Position numbers and translations under genes: made by a program. Positions 31,942 to 44,211 of a stretch of 64,000 nucleotides of DNA are shown piece after piece (the first letter of the stretch is position 1; each line of letters begins with the position of its first letter). The notes under the pieces are model-generated. The model saw only the letters and a program-made list of their open reading frames with translations, searched no databases and had not been told where the DNA came from. Source of the DNA: Vesta saturnalis (taxonomy: Eukaryota; Arthropoda; Insecta; Coleoptera; Lampyridae); contig JARFJB010001945.1 in assembly GCA_036346205.1 (NCBI GenBank), forward strand, positions 2,501-66,500, read 5' to 3'.

Positions 31942-32246
31942 AATTATTATTAATTTTATTAAATACATAAATAAAAGGTTTACCTCGAGTAGGATTTGAA
32001 CCTACGACCTGTACTTTGCTAGAGTACGGCGCTAACCATCTGCGCATCGAGATTCAAGCCCCAATCGATGCAAATTTTGTCTTTATGTATGGAGAACTGA
32101 TGTAAATTCTAACTATAATGAGATTACTTATAATAATATTAGTCAAGTTGCTTTGGTGTGCGTGAATCCTTGCGTTATTGCAGGCTCACATTCCATTAAT
32201 ATAAGTAATTTGATTGTAATATTATATTTAGAATTTACATAATAAA
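31942..32246 (-). repeat. tRNA-bearing repeat, copy 3, with 15-bp duplication
   Basis: 305 bp flanked by the identical 15-mers ATAATTGGAATTCAA (31927-31941 and 32247-32261). The opposite arm of the host fold-back element lacks it, so its limits are certain. It is on the minus strand relative to copies 1 and 2 and shares the CATCGATTGGG(G)CTTGAATCTCG entry to the tRNA-like part. The hairpin region (32158-32197) is inverted relative to the tRNA compared with copies 1 and 2. Confidence 0.85.
31981..32054 (-). tRNA. tRNA-like sequence, anticodon AGC, well folded
   Basis: D stem GCGC/GCGC, anticodon stem GTACT/AGTAC with loop CTAGCAA, and T stem GTAGG/CCTAC are all perfect. The acceptor pairs in five of seven positions. 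Better preserved than copies 1 and 2. No intron, and no CCA is encoded. Confidence 0.6.
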
Positions 32247-33180
32247 ATAATTGGAATTCAATTGAATACAACATGGTAAATAATTTTCATGATATTTTTC
32301 AACTATAAAATTACCTTTTAATTAACTAATTTCTAAATAAGTACATTAAAGAATGTAGGGTCATTAATATATCATTATTTTACATAATGGAGTAATGCCT
32401 ATAGATTTCAAATTTGCGTTAGTACTGTTTGTATATTATTGTTGTAACAACCGTAAAATGCCAGGAAAGTTCTTAAGCGAACGTTGCTATGAACTCGTGT
32501 TTAAAGAGTATTAGTATTTTTGTCGCAAAAAGGATAATGTTGGTCCTCTGTGTAATGTTGACGCAGTGAACCAAAGAACCTCAGAAAATTTAAAAATTAC
32601 AGTTATTACTTGTAGTTTTTGTTTATTGCAAAAATACTAAAATTTAAAATTATAAATGGTTGAACAAAATTAAATTATTTGGATACATATTTGTAGACTT
32701 TGTTACATTGTGTAAAATAATGATATATTAATGACCCAGATTCTTTAATGTACTTATTTAGAAAGTATTTCATTATAAGGCAATTTTGTTTATAATAATA
32801 AATTATGTTATTATATTTTCAATTACGTTTTAATTTTTTTTTTTGTGAATTGAAGGAATATAACATATTTAGTTGTTAGTTACAAACACGCGAAATACAC
32901 TTTTGAATACCACTATCAAAGGATTACAACAGGCAATTTAGTCTTTACAGAGACGCTTAAAAGAAATATTACTATCTCCTTCTAACACATCTGACACAAA
33001 TACAGATGTTTTAAACGTATAGTGTCCGTCTTAGTTCACCACCCGCAGCGACGATAATGTAGCATTCCATTTTCTCTGTTTCCAAATATTGTGTGTTAGA
33101 ACGACATAGATACAAACTACGAATGTGACGCCAAATAAAGCGCTAAGACGAAATTAGCGATCATACATTTTACGGACTAT

Positions 33181-33817
33181 ATTCATTTTTGCTCTTGCAA
33201 AACAGCTTTGACCTTGAGCATAGCATCGAATAAATCCAATAAGCACTAACGTCGGGAAAAATTTCACAATTACTACTTAAATTCTATACAACTGGTCGCA
33301 TAAATACCACTGTCTGATCTTACAGTTCAGGAAATATAGCACCAGAAAGGAGTATTACCTTGTAAAAGAATCACCAGTTGTGATTTTATGTATCTTGTAT
33401 AGATTGGAGCCGTAGTGAAATACTCAACTTTTTCCAATCCCAGCCCTTGTTAGCGACCTTTAGAGCGCACAAAATGACTAAGATTGCACAAAAAAAAACA
33501 GGTTTATTAAAAGTTATAGAAGATTGGATTTCCTACAAATTATTTTTGTAACGTTTTTTTGATCGTTAGCAAAATTTGATAAAAACGAAGAAGTTCTTAC
33601 CATATCTTTTTAGGAACAGTTCTGTAGAAAAAAGACACTAGTAAAAGTTATAAATGATTAAGTTAAAAATAATGAATATAATTTTTTTTTTCTAGGATCG
33701 TTGCTATGAAAGCTCTACTGTAACTATTCAAGGATATATACAAAAGCACAAGCATTACTGCATTTAAGTGTTTGAGTTGTATCACAATTCAACAGAATTT
33801 ATTAAAAGTTTGATATT

Positions 33818-33850
<33 letters not shown>

Positions 33851-34240
33851 GATATATAGATATAATAATACAAAGTACACTTATAATTAATTATAATATA
33901 CAAGGTATCGTGTTTGTGTTGATGGTACGCTGTTCAGGAGCCTCTGTCCTCTTCAGCGAGGGGTTGTGTTTGTTGGGTTACGTGATGTTGATGTTATGCC
34001 TCTTGACATCGTGTTGTGTAGTTGTTGGTTACAAAAAATGTCGTCGTGTAGGTGTTATAGCTGTTGGGGTTGGTTCTGTGTGGACTGTCCCGTTATCTCT
34101 CGGCTGGATATCTGAAATAGAAAGAAAAACATATAAGTTTGGTCGTCACAGTTGCCTGTACAACGATAGCGGTGCTGTTATTGTGCATTAGTAGGATGGA
34201 ATATCTGTAGCTTGAGGCGGTACAGAACAACTAAGACATA
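33181..34240. other. No gene recognised
   Basis: Includes a short TA/GATATA tract at 33826-33863. A 93-codon plus-strand ORF at 33910-34191 (Val/Leu/Cys-rich) resembles nothing I know and is probably chance, or antisense to decayed LINE sequence. Confidence 0.45.
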
Positions 34241-34243
34241 GGA

Positions 34244-35473
34244 TTAGGACAGGAAATAGTTGAAAGTCAATACCGATCCGAGGCATACCTTCTCATAGTC
34301 GTTCCGGAGAGTGCTTACGCAAAAAGGGCACACACTTTCTGACCGTGCGCACACTCCCCACAAGTCAGTCGCGGTTTCTGCCTTCCATAGCGCTGCTGCC
34401 ACCTTGCGGATAACAGATAGGGCCTTCGCCAAATCTAAGACTCCGAAGTAGCCTAGAATGGCGTTGAACCTTAAAGCGGGTTGAGTGGGCGTTTTCTTGA
34501 CTGCGGCTCTAACCGCATTCGGTACTTGCGCCTTTTTACTACCGCTCGCCATCCCTTTGGCATAACTAACACCGGTTCGGCGAGGTTCTCTTCTGTCGCT
34601 GTTGGCGTGGTGCGTCTGTCTGATTCCGCTGGGGCTGCGGAACACAGGAAGTTCAAGCATCTCCGGAAGTTGACCGGGTGATCACCACCGCAGTTCACCC
34701 TATTATCCCGGACGGTACGTGGTTTAGTGCATTCGCTGGAGTGATGATATCCTGCACAGTTGACAAAGTGTGCCGCCGCTCTACAGCAACTCTGTGCGTA
34801 ACGAAACCCTGTCCGATACCGTATTTCCCGCTCAAGTCTTCGATGGATATACGGAGCCGAACCACCTCCTCCACCTGGCGGGTCCACCTTAGGTCCTCTT
34901 CTATTGGGAGCGTCACTAGCAGAAGCTGGATCGGTCGTCCTTGATTCTTAATGTTGAAACAAGAAATACGATTAATGTCGCGTGCTTGTAGCTCTAGAAA
35001 TTTCTACAGGTACTCCCCGTAGAACCACCTTAAATGTACGTTCACTCGTTCCCCGATAGTTATGGTACCGAGTACCATGCCTATGCATATGCTGCATCAG
35101 CCTGTTACGGTCCTTGGCTGTACCTGTACCCTGAATGCATCGCATACTGCCTGCGCTCGGGTAAAGGCGAACCCTCATCAGTCCAATTCTCGAGAGAACG
35201 TCACCAAGTTCTCCTTCTGGCGAAGGATTACCGGCGACACCCTCTCCCTGGTAACGGCGGCTTCAGGGCTCCGTAAGCGTTGGCGGTCGGTGTGATCGTG
35301 GTCGGGCGGCCCATCGATGTGTTCTTTGGCGTTTTCTTCTCCAACCGACTTTCTTCATCGCGTTTGCGGCGTCGTAGATCGCTACCGCGACTACTGCAGT
35401 TGCGAATCTCTTCTGTCTTCTTCTTTCTTCTCTTTCTGTTACTAGGGGAACTCAAGGCAGGCCTATCAGCCAC
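34244..35473 (-). pseudogene. jockey-clade LINE ORF1 (Gag-like, zinc knuckles), frameshifted
   Basis: Minus strand, N to C: a basic stretch (35228-35473, KRRKKKTEEIRNC); TFKVVLRGVPVEISRATSTR (35000-35080), typical of jockey ORF1; then zinc-knuckle sequence RYAQSCCRAAAHFVNCAGYH, SSECTKPRT and NCGGDHPVNFRRC (34640-34830); then a C-terminal segment with VRAAVKKTPTQPALRFNAIL (34244-34560). In the family this protein binds element RNA. At least three frame changes join these parts, and the first knuckle is damaged. The region is notably GC-rich compared with its flanks. No ORF2 follows in this window. Confidence 0.8.
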
Positions 35474-35559
35474 GGGATCCCTATGGGGCTGGCGCGTTGC
35501 TCGCTTTCGGTGCTCCCTCCAATGGTGGGAACTCTATGTCACTCGGCAGCTCTTTAACT

Positions 35560-36194
35560 GAAGCGCTCTACCCGTTATCGTGATAACGATCGCTTTAGCG
35601 ATTAATTTAATGTTCACTGTTCCGAAGGCAGACAGCGAATGTTGCGTTTTTTTTTAATTGCAGCCTCAAAATTAATAACATATTAAACCGACAATATCTG
35701 AGTTTTTGCATAATGTAGCGCCCCCAGGTACCCTATCTTGAAAAGTGTAATTTGAACTTGTTTGCTATAATGCAAATTCAAGAACAAAACAATCGCTAAG
35801 TGATTTATCTTGACTTTACTAACAATAATGTTACTATTACTCAAATTAATTGCTTGCCTTACTTTGACTTTCCTGGCAATAATTAAAATATTAGAATTTA
35901 TTTACAAGTCTGATATTTAATTACTCGCAAACCTCAAATCTGATCAAAAGAATTGGCCGTCTAGTGGTAGGTACGTTGTGCTATTTAAATTAGATAGGCT
36001 GGATGAGGTTAAGAGTTGCATCATGTGGGGCAGATAAACAATGAAACTACTCAAATTAAAATTAACGAGCTTTGCGCAATGGTGGTTCAGCCCGTTAATG
36101 TACTATTGTGAAAAATAACCATCAATAAAACCCCCTTTATGCATAAATAAGAAGTACATTTTAATAAATCAAATAACAAAAAACAATGAAAGGG

Positions 36195-36246
<52 letters not shown>

Positions 36247-37660
36247 CATTAAATCAGGTTAAAGTACGTACAAAGTTATAACATTACGAAAAATAAATAA
36301 ATAAAAAGCAGTTTAGTTACACATAAACACAATACAAAAAAACCATGTAGTCACACCCACTATTGTGTCATAAATAATCAGAATAAATATCGTAATACCA
36401 AATGTGCCCTTTAAAACCAATCATGTCGGTCTTTAAGTAAATAAACAAATAAAACATCATCATCAGGCAAATTACGGTACATAAAAGAAAATAGACAAGG
36501 AATTTACACATACACCATTGTTTAGTGACTACTAAAGCACAAAATACATACGTAAAATTACAATAAATTACATATAAAGAGAAATCCGTTCGCAAGCAAA
36601 CAATTCTACTTAAACAAACTGACACAAAAAAACTCGTTAAAACAAAGTCTTACAAGGGTAAGTTGTAAATAGGTCATGCAATCGTGACCGATATATAAAT
36701 TTGAGTGCGTTAGAAAAATCCCTTTCTCAGGTTACACATTCATCTATACAACAATAAAAACAATAAAAATAAAATTCGAGGCGTTTAATGGTCATCTGGG
36801 ACCGGGACTATATACACACTCGGCAATTGCCTGTTTACAATTATAACCAAGCGGTATCCTGTACCCGCTGATCCAGCCCACCTCTACATAAATATAAATA
36901 TAAACAGCAAACAACAATGCTAATTCACCCAAATACAAGAGTGAGGGAGCCCTATACTGTCTCTTATTTTAGCAGATTCCAGCTTGATGAACCCGCGTGC
37001 GAATGAGATACCATTGCAAGGCAATGTTTGATTTTTAATACGTTATATAGGCTTGTAAAATTATTTGCTGTGAGCTTTCATTGATATAAAAATACCTACT
37101 TACACTTACACTATATATTCCCTTTACTTAAACACTTTACTACCAACACCGTATATTGGTAAGTAAATTAGTGTCATCTAAAGGAATTTAATAGGTATTC
37201 TCTAGTATATCTATATGTTTAATGTTATTAAACATATTTATTGTAAAATTGCTTTTTACAAATTTATTTAGCCATTTGGTCAACTTACAAATAGGAGAAT
37301 TATTGAACGGTACTACTGGTCTGGAAAGCATATTAATGTTTCTAATTTACTCATCATTGAGGCATCCAATCTAGGACTGAATTTTACGTATTAGTTGTTT
37401 AGAACAGAACTGTTTTAATTTTAATGAGTTAATTTATAGACAGTCGGGTGGTTTGTTAATGGGGTCCCCTCTGTCACATTACTTGTAGATAAATCAGCCT
37501 TATTTTTAAACATAGATTGGCAAGTAAATTTGTATTCTACTATATATACTTCGATACTTGCTTTAGGGCCGGTTCAATAAAAGAACTTAACAGTTCTGTT
37601 AACGATATTAGAATTAGTCACAAAAATTATTATAAGTTTTGTTATAAACAAATAGGTTCA
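35560..37660. other. No gene; contains a (TA)n tract at 36196-36242
   Basis: No protein similarity found. A short AGCTTTGCGCAATGG at about 36069 resembles the 5' end of U4 snRNA, but the rest does not match well. The remainder is AT-rich. Confidence 0.45.
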
Positions 37661-37669
37661 ATAGTATAT

Positions 37670-38110
37670 ACAGGGTGATCAACTTATACTCCGTTACCTT
37701 GAGAGTTACGAAAAAAAGTTTTAAATAAAGGTTATTCATAAAGTCAAGCTGCACATTTTAAAATTATTTAATAATATACAGGATATTTCATAAAGTCACA
37801 GCATATCAAATTTATATTTTTTTAATGGAACGCCCTGTATATTATGTCAAATTTCAATTAGGATCATTTTTCCTTTTCCAGTGATGAAGGTCTTTACTAG
37901 GTTCTACAGTGTACTTTTAAAGATGTGGCCATTTTTATTTGAAAATCGTAATGAAATTGTCACCCTATATTATTTAAAATAAACAATTGCGGGCTAATCT
38001 CTCATGGGCAAAATAATTTCGTGATAGTATGGTTTGTTAAAACGTTTTGGGATAACTCTTACGTTTTGTACAGGGTGATCCAAAAGTCACACCCATGATT
38101 ATCTGGGTTA
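37670..38110. repeat. Cluster of mariner/MITE-type ACAGGGTG ends
   Basis: ACAGGGTGATCAAC (37672), AATGGAACGCCCTGTAT (37826), ACAGGGTGATCCAAAAG (38069) and ACACGCTGTAT (38120) are termini of short TA-flanked elements, apparently inserted into one another. Confidence 0.55.
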
Positions 38111-38354
38111 TTTTAAATGACACGCTGTATTTTATATGATCTCTGAAAAGTACTTAAGAAATACTTTTACTCTTCTTAATCATTCCCTATACTAATTTAT
38201 TTAGATGTTTAAAAATAAAAGCGACATCTTTGGCACTGCAAGTTTTTTACAGTTTGCCATGACTGTAAAGTATTATTTGACAGAGGGTAGTATTATTTGT
38301 CAATTATCTATCAAGCTTGTGAAATTAATATTTTAGTTTTATTCGGCTAATGCA

Positions 38355-39056
38355 ATATTTTGCATGAAATTTTACATATGGAAAAGCTATCTGCGAGATG
38401 GGTGCCGCGTTTGCTTAATGCTGATCAAACGCTCGCTCGAATTAAAAATTCAAACGAATGTTTGGCTATCTTCAAACGTAATCCAAGTGAATTTTTTCGT
38501 CGATGTGTCACAGTAGATGAAAATTGGGTACACCATTATACCCCAGAAACAAAAATTCAGTCGGAACATTGGACTCCATCCGAGGAACGTGCTCCCAAGA
38601 AAGAAAAAACCGTTTTTTCGGCCAATAAGGTCATGTCTACAGTGTTTTGGGATTCCAAAGGTGGAATCTTTATTGATGATTTAGAAAAAAGGAAAACGAT
38701 AACTAGCCAATATTATGCTGATTTGCTGACACGTTTTGATGCCAAACTTAAGAAAAAACGACGGCATTTATTGAAGAAAAGAGTTTTGTTCCATCACGAT
38801 AATGCGCCTGCCCATTCGTCCGCTATTGTTGCAGATAAATTAACCGAATTGCGTTACGCTTTATTGCCTCATCCGCCATATTTACCTAATCTGGCTCCCT
38901 CCGATTACTTTCTGTTCCCAAAAAAATGGTTTGGTGGAAAGCGACAAATGAAGAGGTGATGGCAGAGACAAACGCATATTTTGCGGAACTTCCGAAAGGT
39001 TATTTTTTGGATGGTTTGAGAAAATTGGGCTAAGTGTGTAGAGTTCAAAGGAGATT
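38355..39056 (+). pseudogene. mariner transposase (DD34D), N-truncated and frameshifted
   Basis: Translates as LHEILHMEKLSARWVPRLLN, then the three catalytic blocks VTVDENWVHHY, FHHDNAPAHSS and NLAPSDYFLF. The second and third Asp are 34 residues apart, the mariner signature. Frameshifts near 38945 and 39025 lead into AETNAYFAELPKGYFLDGL and KCVEFKGDYVEK with TAA. The helix-turn-helix N-terminus is missing. All three catalytic residues remain, so decay is recent compared with the other mariners here. Confidence 0.88.
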
Positions 39057-39289
39057 ATGTTGAAAAATAAAATATCTTTTTTACTGTAAAGTAACTTTTT
39101 CATTGAAAAGTCATTCTTCCGTCAAACCGCTCTCGTATATATGTGTCCAAAGGAAAATATTAATTTTTCGAATTAAATTGCCAAATTAGTCGTTATAGAG
39201 CTTTCCGAATGTGGAATACCAAAACTCAGATTTTCCCCGTTTACCACTATAGTTGAAATATGTCCGTTACCATTACGATAAGTTCCCAT

Positions 39290-41000
39290 CTAACTCCGAG
39301 GCACTTCAATATTCAATCCTGAATACCAAGTTTGCTAACTTCCAGCAGTTAGTGCAAGATTCTCCATATGACGTCACTGAAACGTGGCTCAACCATATAT
39401 AATTGATATACAGGTTATTGGGTACAATCTAATAGGGATTGATCGAGAAATTATAGGCGGAGGCATTTGGCTTTGTGTAAAAGAAAACTTTAAAACTAAA
39501 GTTATTAAATCTGTAGTTGTGGATTATATTGAACAACTATGAGTAAACTTAAATAAAAAAGAAATTGGTGTAGGAATCGTATATCGACAGGTGAAATATA
39601 ATGGATCTCTATTTCTAAGGGAGCTCGAAACTTCTTTAGCTGATATGGTTACTAAATCCAACCACGTATTTTGTCTTACTGATTGTAATATTAACAAGAT
39701 AGATTATTGTAATTATCTATGTATGACCCTGTATTCGGTACTAAATTCGTTAATCTTAAGCCAACTCGAATTACTGCATCCTGTGCAACTCTTTTGGATT
39801 TTATAACTGTCGGAAATGTTTGTCATGTCTTGAGCACTGATGTAGATATGCACACACTTACAGATCATTGCTTAGTTTCTTGCCGAGTTAATCTAGAATA
39901 TAACACTGATCCAGTACTGTATAAAGCCTGTCGTGACTTCAAGCAATTTGATTTCAGTTTATTTGAAAGGGACTTAAATATTATTGAATACCATTTATAA
40001 TTTGTCATGCCTAGATATGGTAGAGTTTCTTAATATAAATATTAACATATACCGTTTAGCTCATGATATCCTTAAAAAACCCTTAAGATCTTCGACGCTT
40101 TAACCTCAGTAAGTATCCTGCTCATGGCAATTATTATAAATTTCTAAGAAATATAACAAATGATTTGAGGAAAATGTATATTTACAGATCATTTGCTAGG
40201 AAATCAATTCCACCTGATTTAGAAGATGTCACCGATATTACAAGTACTTTGCAGTATCAGTTAAAAACTTGAATGGCAACGTTGATCTTAAATCAGTAGG
40301 CAAATCATTGTTTACACAAAAATCCTGTAAAATTTTCTTTTACATACGAATTAAAACAATCTGTTATACAAAAATTAGAATATATAAATTTCTCAAAAAG
40401 AAGCCGCATAAAAATAAAATACAAATTTAACAAAATTGTTAAAATAAGCCCACCAGTACCACTTAGCTTTCTTATTGTTCAAAGGCGAGAACGCCATGAC
40501 AAGATCACCGCGCGACCGATTTCGTCGTTATTGCGACTCATCAGGAGCAGGTAGATCTGTCATGGAATATCTCGACTGAACGTATATTAGATAGCCACAA
40601 AATAAGTCATACTGGTAGGCTTATTTTGACAATTTTGTTAAATATCAATTTTAATTTTTACAATCTTTTAGTTGTGAAACTGCTATTTTCAATATTTATG
40701 ACGATAACATTCTGAACCTGGTAGGGGAAATGTAACAATCTTGGTATTGCTCTATTATTCTAAGGCATTTGTCATGTTGAGTCATCAGATGCTTGATGCT
40801 ATACTAATGTATGTGGGACTGGATCGCGGTGCGGTGATACTCGTACAAAACTATTTAACAGAAAGGTGCCATAGAATATCTTTAAATGGGGTGGTGTCTG
40901 ATTATGTGACTCTGCCAAAAGGTGTTCTACAAGGGTCAATTTTAGGTCCACTATTAGATACAGTATACACTGTTAACCTTTCTGTTTTTGACGATACCAT
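39290..41000 (+). pseudogene. CR1/jockey-group LINE ORF2 fragment (endonuclease, RT start)
   Basis: APE endonuclease remnants: GYNLIGIDREIIGGGIWLCV, VGIVYRQVKYNGS, CLTDCNINKID and PTRITASCATLLDFITVGN, then LTDHCLVSCRVNLEY (SDH-type motif as TDH). The RT begins at 40741: VLLYYSKAFVMLSHQMLDAI, where the VLLD catalytic Asp is Tyr, then LPKGVLQGSILGPLLDTVYT, after which similarity ends. Many stops. Interrupted at 40424-40643 by a small inverted-repeat element. Confidence 0.75.
40424..40643 (-). mobile_element. 220-bp inverted-repeat element carrying a hammerhead-like core
   Basis: The 34-nt ends are inverted with two mismatches (ATTTAACAAAATTGTTAAAA at left). On the minus strand: CCATGACAGATC, nine bases, CTGATGA (40538-40544), stem GTCG/CGAC, GAAA (40520-40523), a GC-rich loop, then GATCTTGTCATGG, which pairs with the first block. 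CTGATGA-stem-GAAA enclosed by a 12-bp outer stem is the layout of a hammerhead ribozyme. It lies inside a LINE fragment. Confidence 0.65.
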
Positions 41001-41814
41001 TGATTAATCTGATAGGAGGAAATCAATCATTAATGACAATTTAAACAACTGTTTCTAGTGTTAGCTTGGATTATTGTGCATTATACCCTTAAATATTATT
41101 AGTCACTCAATAATGTGTTAAGCTAAATAAACCATTATTAAATTGAAATTATTTCAACTATCAACAAACTCGAAAAAAATAACAATACACAATGACAAAA
41201 GTCACGCCCAATGTCAGAATTTTAACATTAACAAATGCGTTACCAGCAATTCCACAGCACACTACAAAACTTACAAGATTAGCCAAATTAACATTATTTG
41301 TTAATATGTAAATTACAAATATCTGAAATCTATGATGTACACATAAGATTGGTACCGAGCTTTCTACTTATTGGTAAAGAAAAATACTACTACATTAGCA
41401 AAAAGGCATTAAGTAGGCATTTTGGGAGGATAGTTCACTCTAAAAATGATACAGGAACAGATAAATTCCAAAAGTTATTAAATAAGTTGAAAATTTGAAG
41501 GTTTGGGTATAGAAAACCCTTACAGAAGTTGTAAGGTAATTAAGTAAGCTATATAAATGCAATAATACACTGGGTGTGTCATTTAAAAAACATTATTTTG
41601 ATATGCCACTTTTTTTGGAGTACCCTGTATTATTTAAATTTTTTTTACAGTATTAGAAATTAATGATTATATGCCGCTTAGCCATAAAACGCCGTGGCGT
41701 CGGTCGTGATTAACCCTGTATTGGCTTATAATATAATGGGAGTTCTCTTTCAAAATGCCGATAAAAGACCGACATACCTGAAAAATTATAAATTATTTTA
41801 TATAAATTATAAAT
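41001..41814. other. Unassigned, with one unexplained ORF
   Basis: 41298-41498 (plus) encodes 66 residues including EKYYYISKKALSRHFGRIVH and DKFQKLLNKLKI, with in-frame extension after the stop (GLGIENPYRSCKVIK). It looks like real protein sequence, not composition, but I cannot name the family. A short mariner-type unit (ACACTGGGTGTGTC...TACCCTGTATTA) is at 41568-41632. Confidence 0.4.
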
Positions 41815-44211
41815 TTTTTTTTTTTTACGAGGAGGGAAAATCCCTTATGGGCACCACCGCGAGGTGGTAGTGTGGGATTCTCCTTTATTAGGCATACCCA
41901 CTAAATAACCCTTCCTTAGCGCATCAGCTACTAAGGCTATTAGCGCTTTTAGCTAATATTCATTCGAGCAAAGGCAGTTTTTACTACAACAGATAATGTA
42001 CATATAAGTATATGTATATTTCTCCTGTTACAATTTTTTATATACCCCTATTGCTTTCAAAAAATTTAGGGTGTTAACTGTTGAATCCAACTCGACTAGA
42101 TTGTTCCTCAAGTTTCCTTGCAGGTGATGTTGTTGGCTCTCTATATGGTATATAGGGCAGTCGAGGATAATATGTGATACTGTTTGTCTGACGTCGCATA
42201 TGGTACACGTTGGGTTCCTTTCGCCCTTTAAGAGGTGCTGGTGAGTTAGTGCAGTGTGTCCCAGACGTAACCGGTGTAACCTGGTTTGTTCGTTTCTAGG
42301 GAAGTCTACACATAGGAGAGGTTTGCGCACATCTGGCTTAATGACAGACAGGTGAGTGTCAATTTGCTGCCATTTTTCTTGCCAGTTCAGGAGAATTTTT
42401 TCTTTTAGGTTGTTTCTAGCTATTAGATATCGTCGCTGGATAACTGGTACTTCAGGTGCCTATGGAGGTATGTCCAGTGCGTCTTCGTGTGGTATGTGAG
42501 GTATTCCTTCACATCCAAGGACTGGTAGGTATCCCCTAAAACGTATGGCAGCTGGACGAGTAATCGTCCTCCTATTGTAACTATCAACATCCAAGAATAG
42601 AAAATCGTTATTTGGATGAGATGGCTTTGATTTTATAGCAATCATATAGCTTACCATCATCATATATCGTCGGGTATCGAGTGGTGGTAATGCCGCTTCA
42701 CAGTATAAACCCTGGACCGGGCTGGTGGGAAAGGCCCCAAGACAGTACCTGATTCCAGCATTGTGAATTCGATCCACGGTTTTCAATAGGCTTTTGCGGG
42801 CCGATCCGTACGCTATACACCCAAAGTCGATCACCGATAGAATCATCGCCTGGTACACTTTTAACAGCACTTTGGGTTCGGCACCCCACGTGGTGTGTGC
42901 AAATACTTTTATTATATTTAACGCCTTATCACATCTTTGCTTGACGTCTGTAATATGTGGCTTCCAGGTAAGTTTTTCGTCGAAAATAACGCCAAGAAAC
43001 CTAGCCTTGGAGGCACATATAATCGGCTGGTCATTTAGAAGTAGAAGAGGATCAAAATGCGGTTTTCTGAGACGACATATGTGCATGCACTTAGTCTTCT
43101 CCCTTGAGAATTGAAATCCAACAGATTCGCCGTTTGCAACAATGGTGTTTACTGCTTCCTGTAGGGTTTTAGAAATTTCACCGATTGTCTTTCCCGAGTA
43201 CATAATTGCTAGGTCGTCCACATACAGGCACTTGGTTACGGACTCGTCAACATTAGCAGCTGTGTCATTTATTGCTACTGCAAACAGGGTACAACTTAGA
43301 GGTGAACCCTGTGGTACACCATTTTCCAGCATTCTTGAGCTGGACAGATCTTTACCAACGAGAACCCGAAAACTCCTTCCACTTAGAAAAGAATGGATAA
43401 GAAGTGGAAGTCTTCCCCTAAGTCCGTATCGGTAGAGCTTTGGTAATATTGCGGCACGCCACGTCATGTCGTAGGCCCCCTTTATATAGAAGAGTACAAC
43501 AACTAGATGCTCTCATTTGCAAAATGCTCTTTGAGCAGCATTTTCAAGCACTAAAAGGTGATCTATAGTGGATCTACCTTTACGGAAGCCAGCCTGATGC
43601 GGCACAAGAATGTTGCTATTTTCCAGCCACCATAGGAGCCTGTTGTTAACTAGTCGTTCCATGAGTTTTCCCATACAGCAAGTAAGGCTGATGGGACGAT
43701 AGCTTCTAGGAGATAAAGGATCTTTTCCTGGTTTTAGTATTGGTATAACAACAGCCTCTTTCCAATCATCCGGATATATGCTTTGATCCCAGAGAGAATT
43801 AAGTAATTGTAATAGAGAGTGTTTCATATCAACTGATAGGTGCTTAAGCATATCGTTGGAGATCGTATCTGGGCCCGGGGCAGATGATTTTAAGTTTTTT
43901 AGAGCTTCTTCTAGCTCCCGTAGTGTAAAAAGCGAGTTGTAGTGAGAGTTATCTGCAAGGTTAAATTCTATTTCATCTACGTGATTAACTACATCCAGGA
44001 AGTTTGGCTCGTAGTTTTCAGAACTACTGGTTTTCTCAAACTGGATTGCTAAAGTTTCAGCTATCTCTTTTGGATCTCCAGTGATCACTGGATCTGCTCG
44101 GATAGATGTAACATGTTGAGCTTGCGTCTTCCCGGATATAGATTTGATTTTGCTCCATAGTTCGGTTGTAGCGGTAGAGGATGTCAATAATTACGGTTGT
44201 AGGTGTATTTA

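Larger units (their letters stand above)
31542..33180. mobile_element. Large fold-back element with roughly 0.5 kb arms
   Basis: The left arm (31542-31926 plus 32285-32392) is the inverse of 32706-33180: GGTGGTGAACTAAGACGGAC is mirrored by GTCCGTCTTAGTTCACCACC. The left arm is broken by the tRNA-bearing insert at 31942-32246, which is absent from the right arm. No protein gene; the centre (32400-32700) is AT-rich. Confidence 0.85.

Noticed and set aside
33910..34191. 93-codon hydrophobic ORF as a membrane protein
   Set aside because: No similarity, no clear promoter or neighbour context, and the length is within chance for this region.
35945..36035. Possible tRNA-Gly-like sequence (GGCCGTCTAGTGGTAGG)
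   Set aside because: No acceptor or T stem can be formed; the A-box likeness is probably chance.
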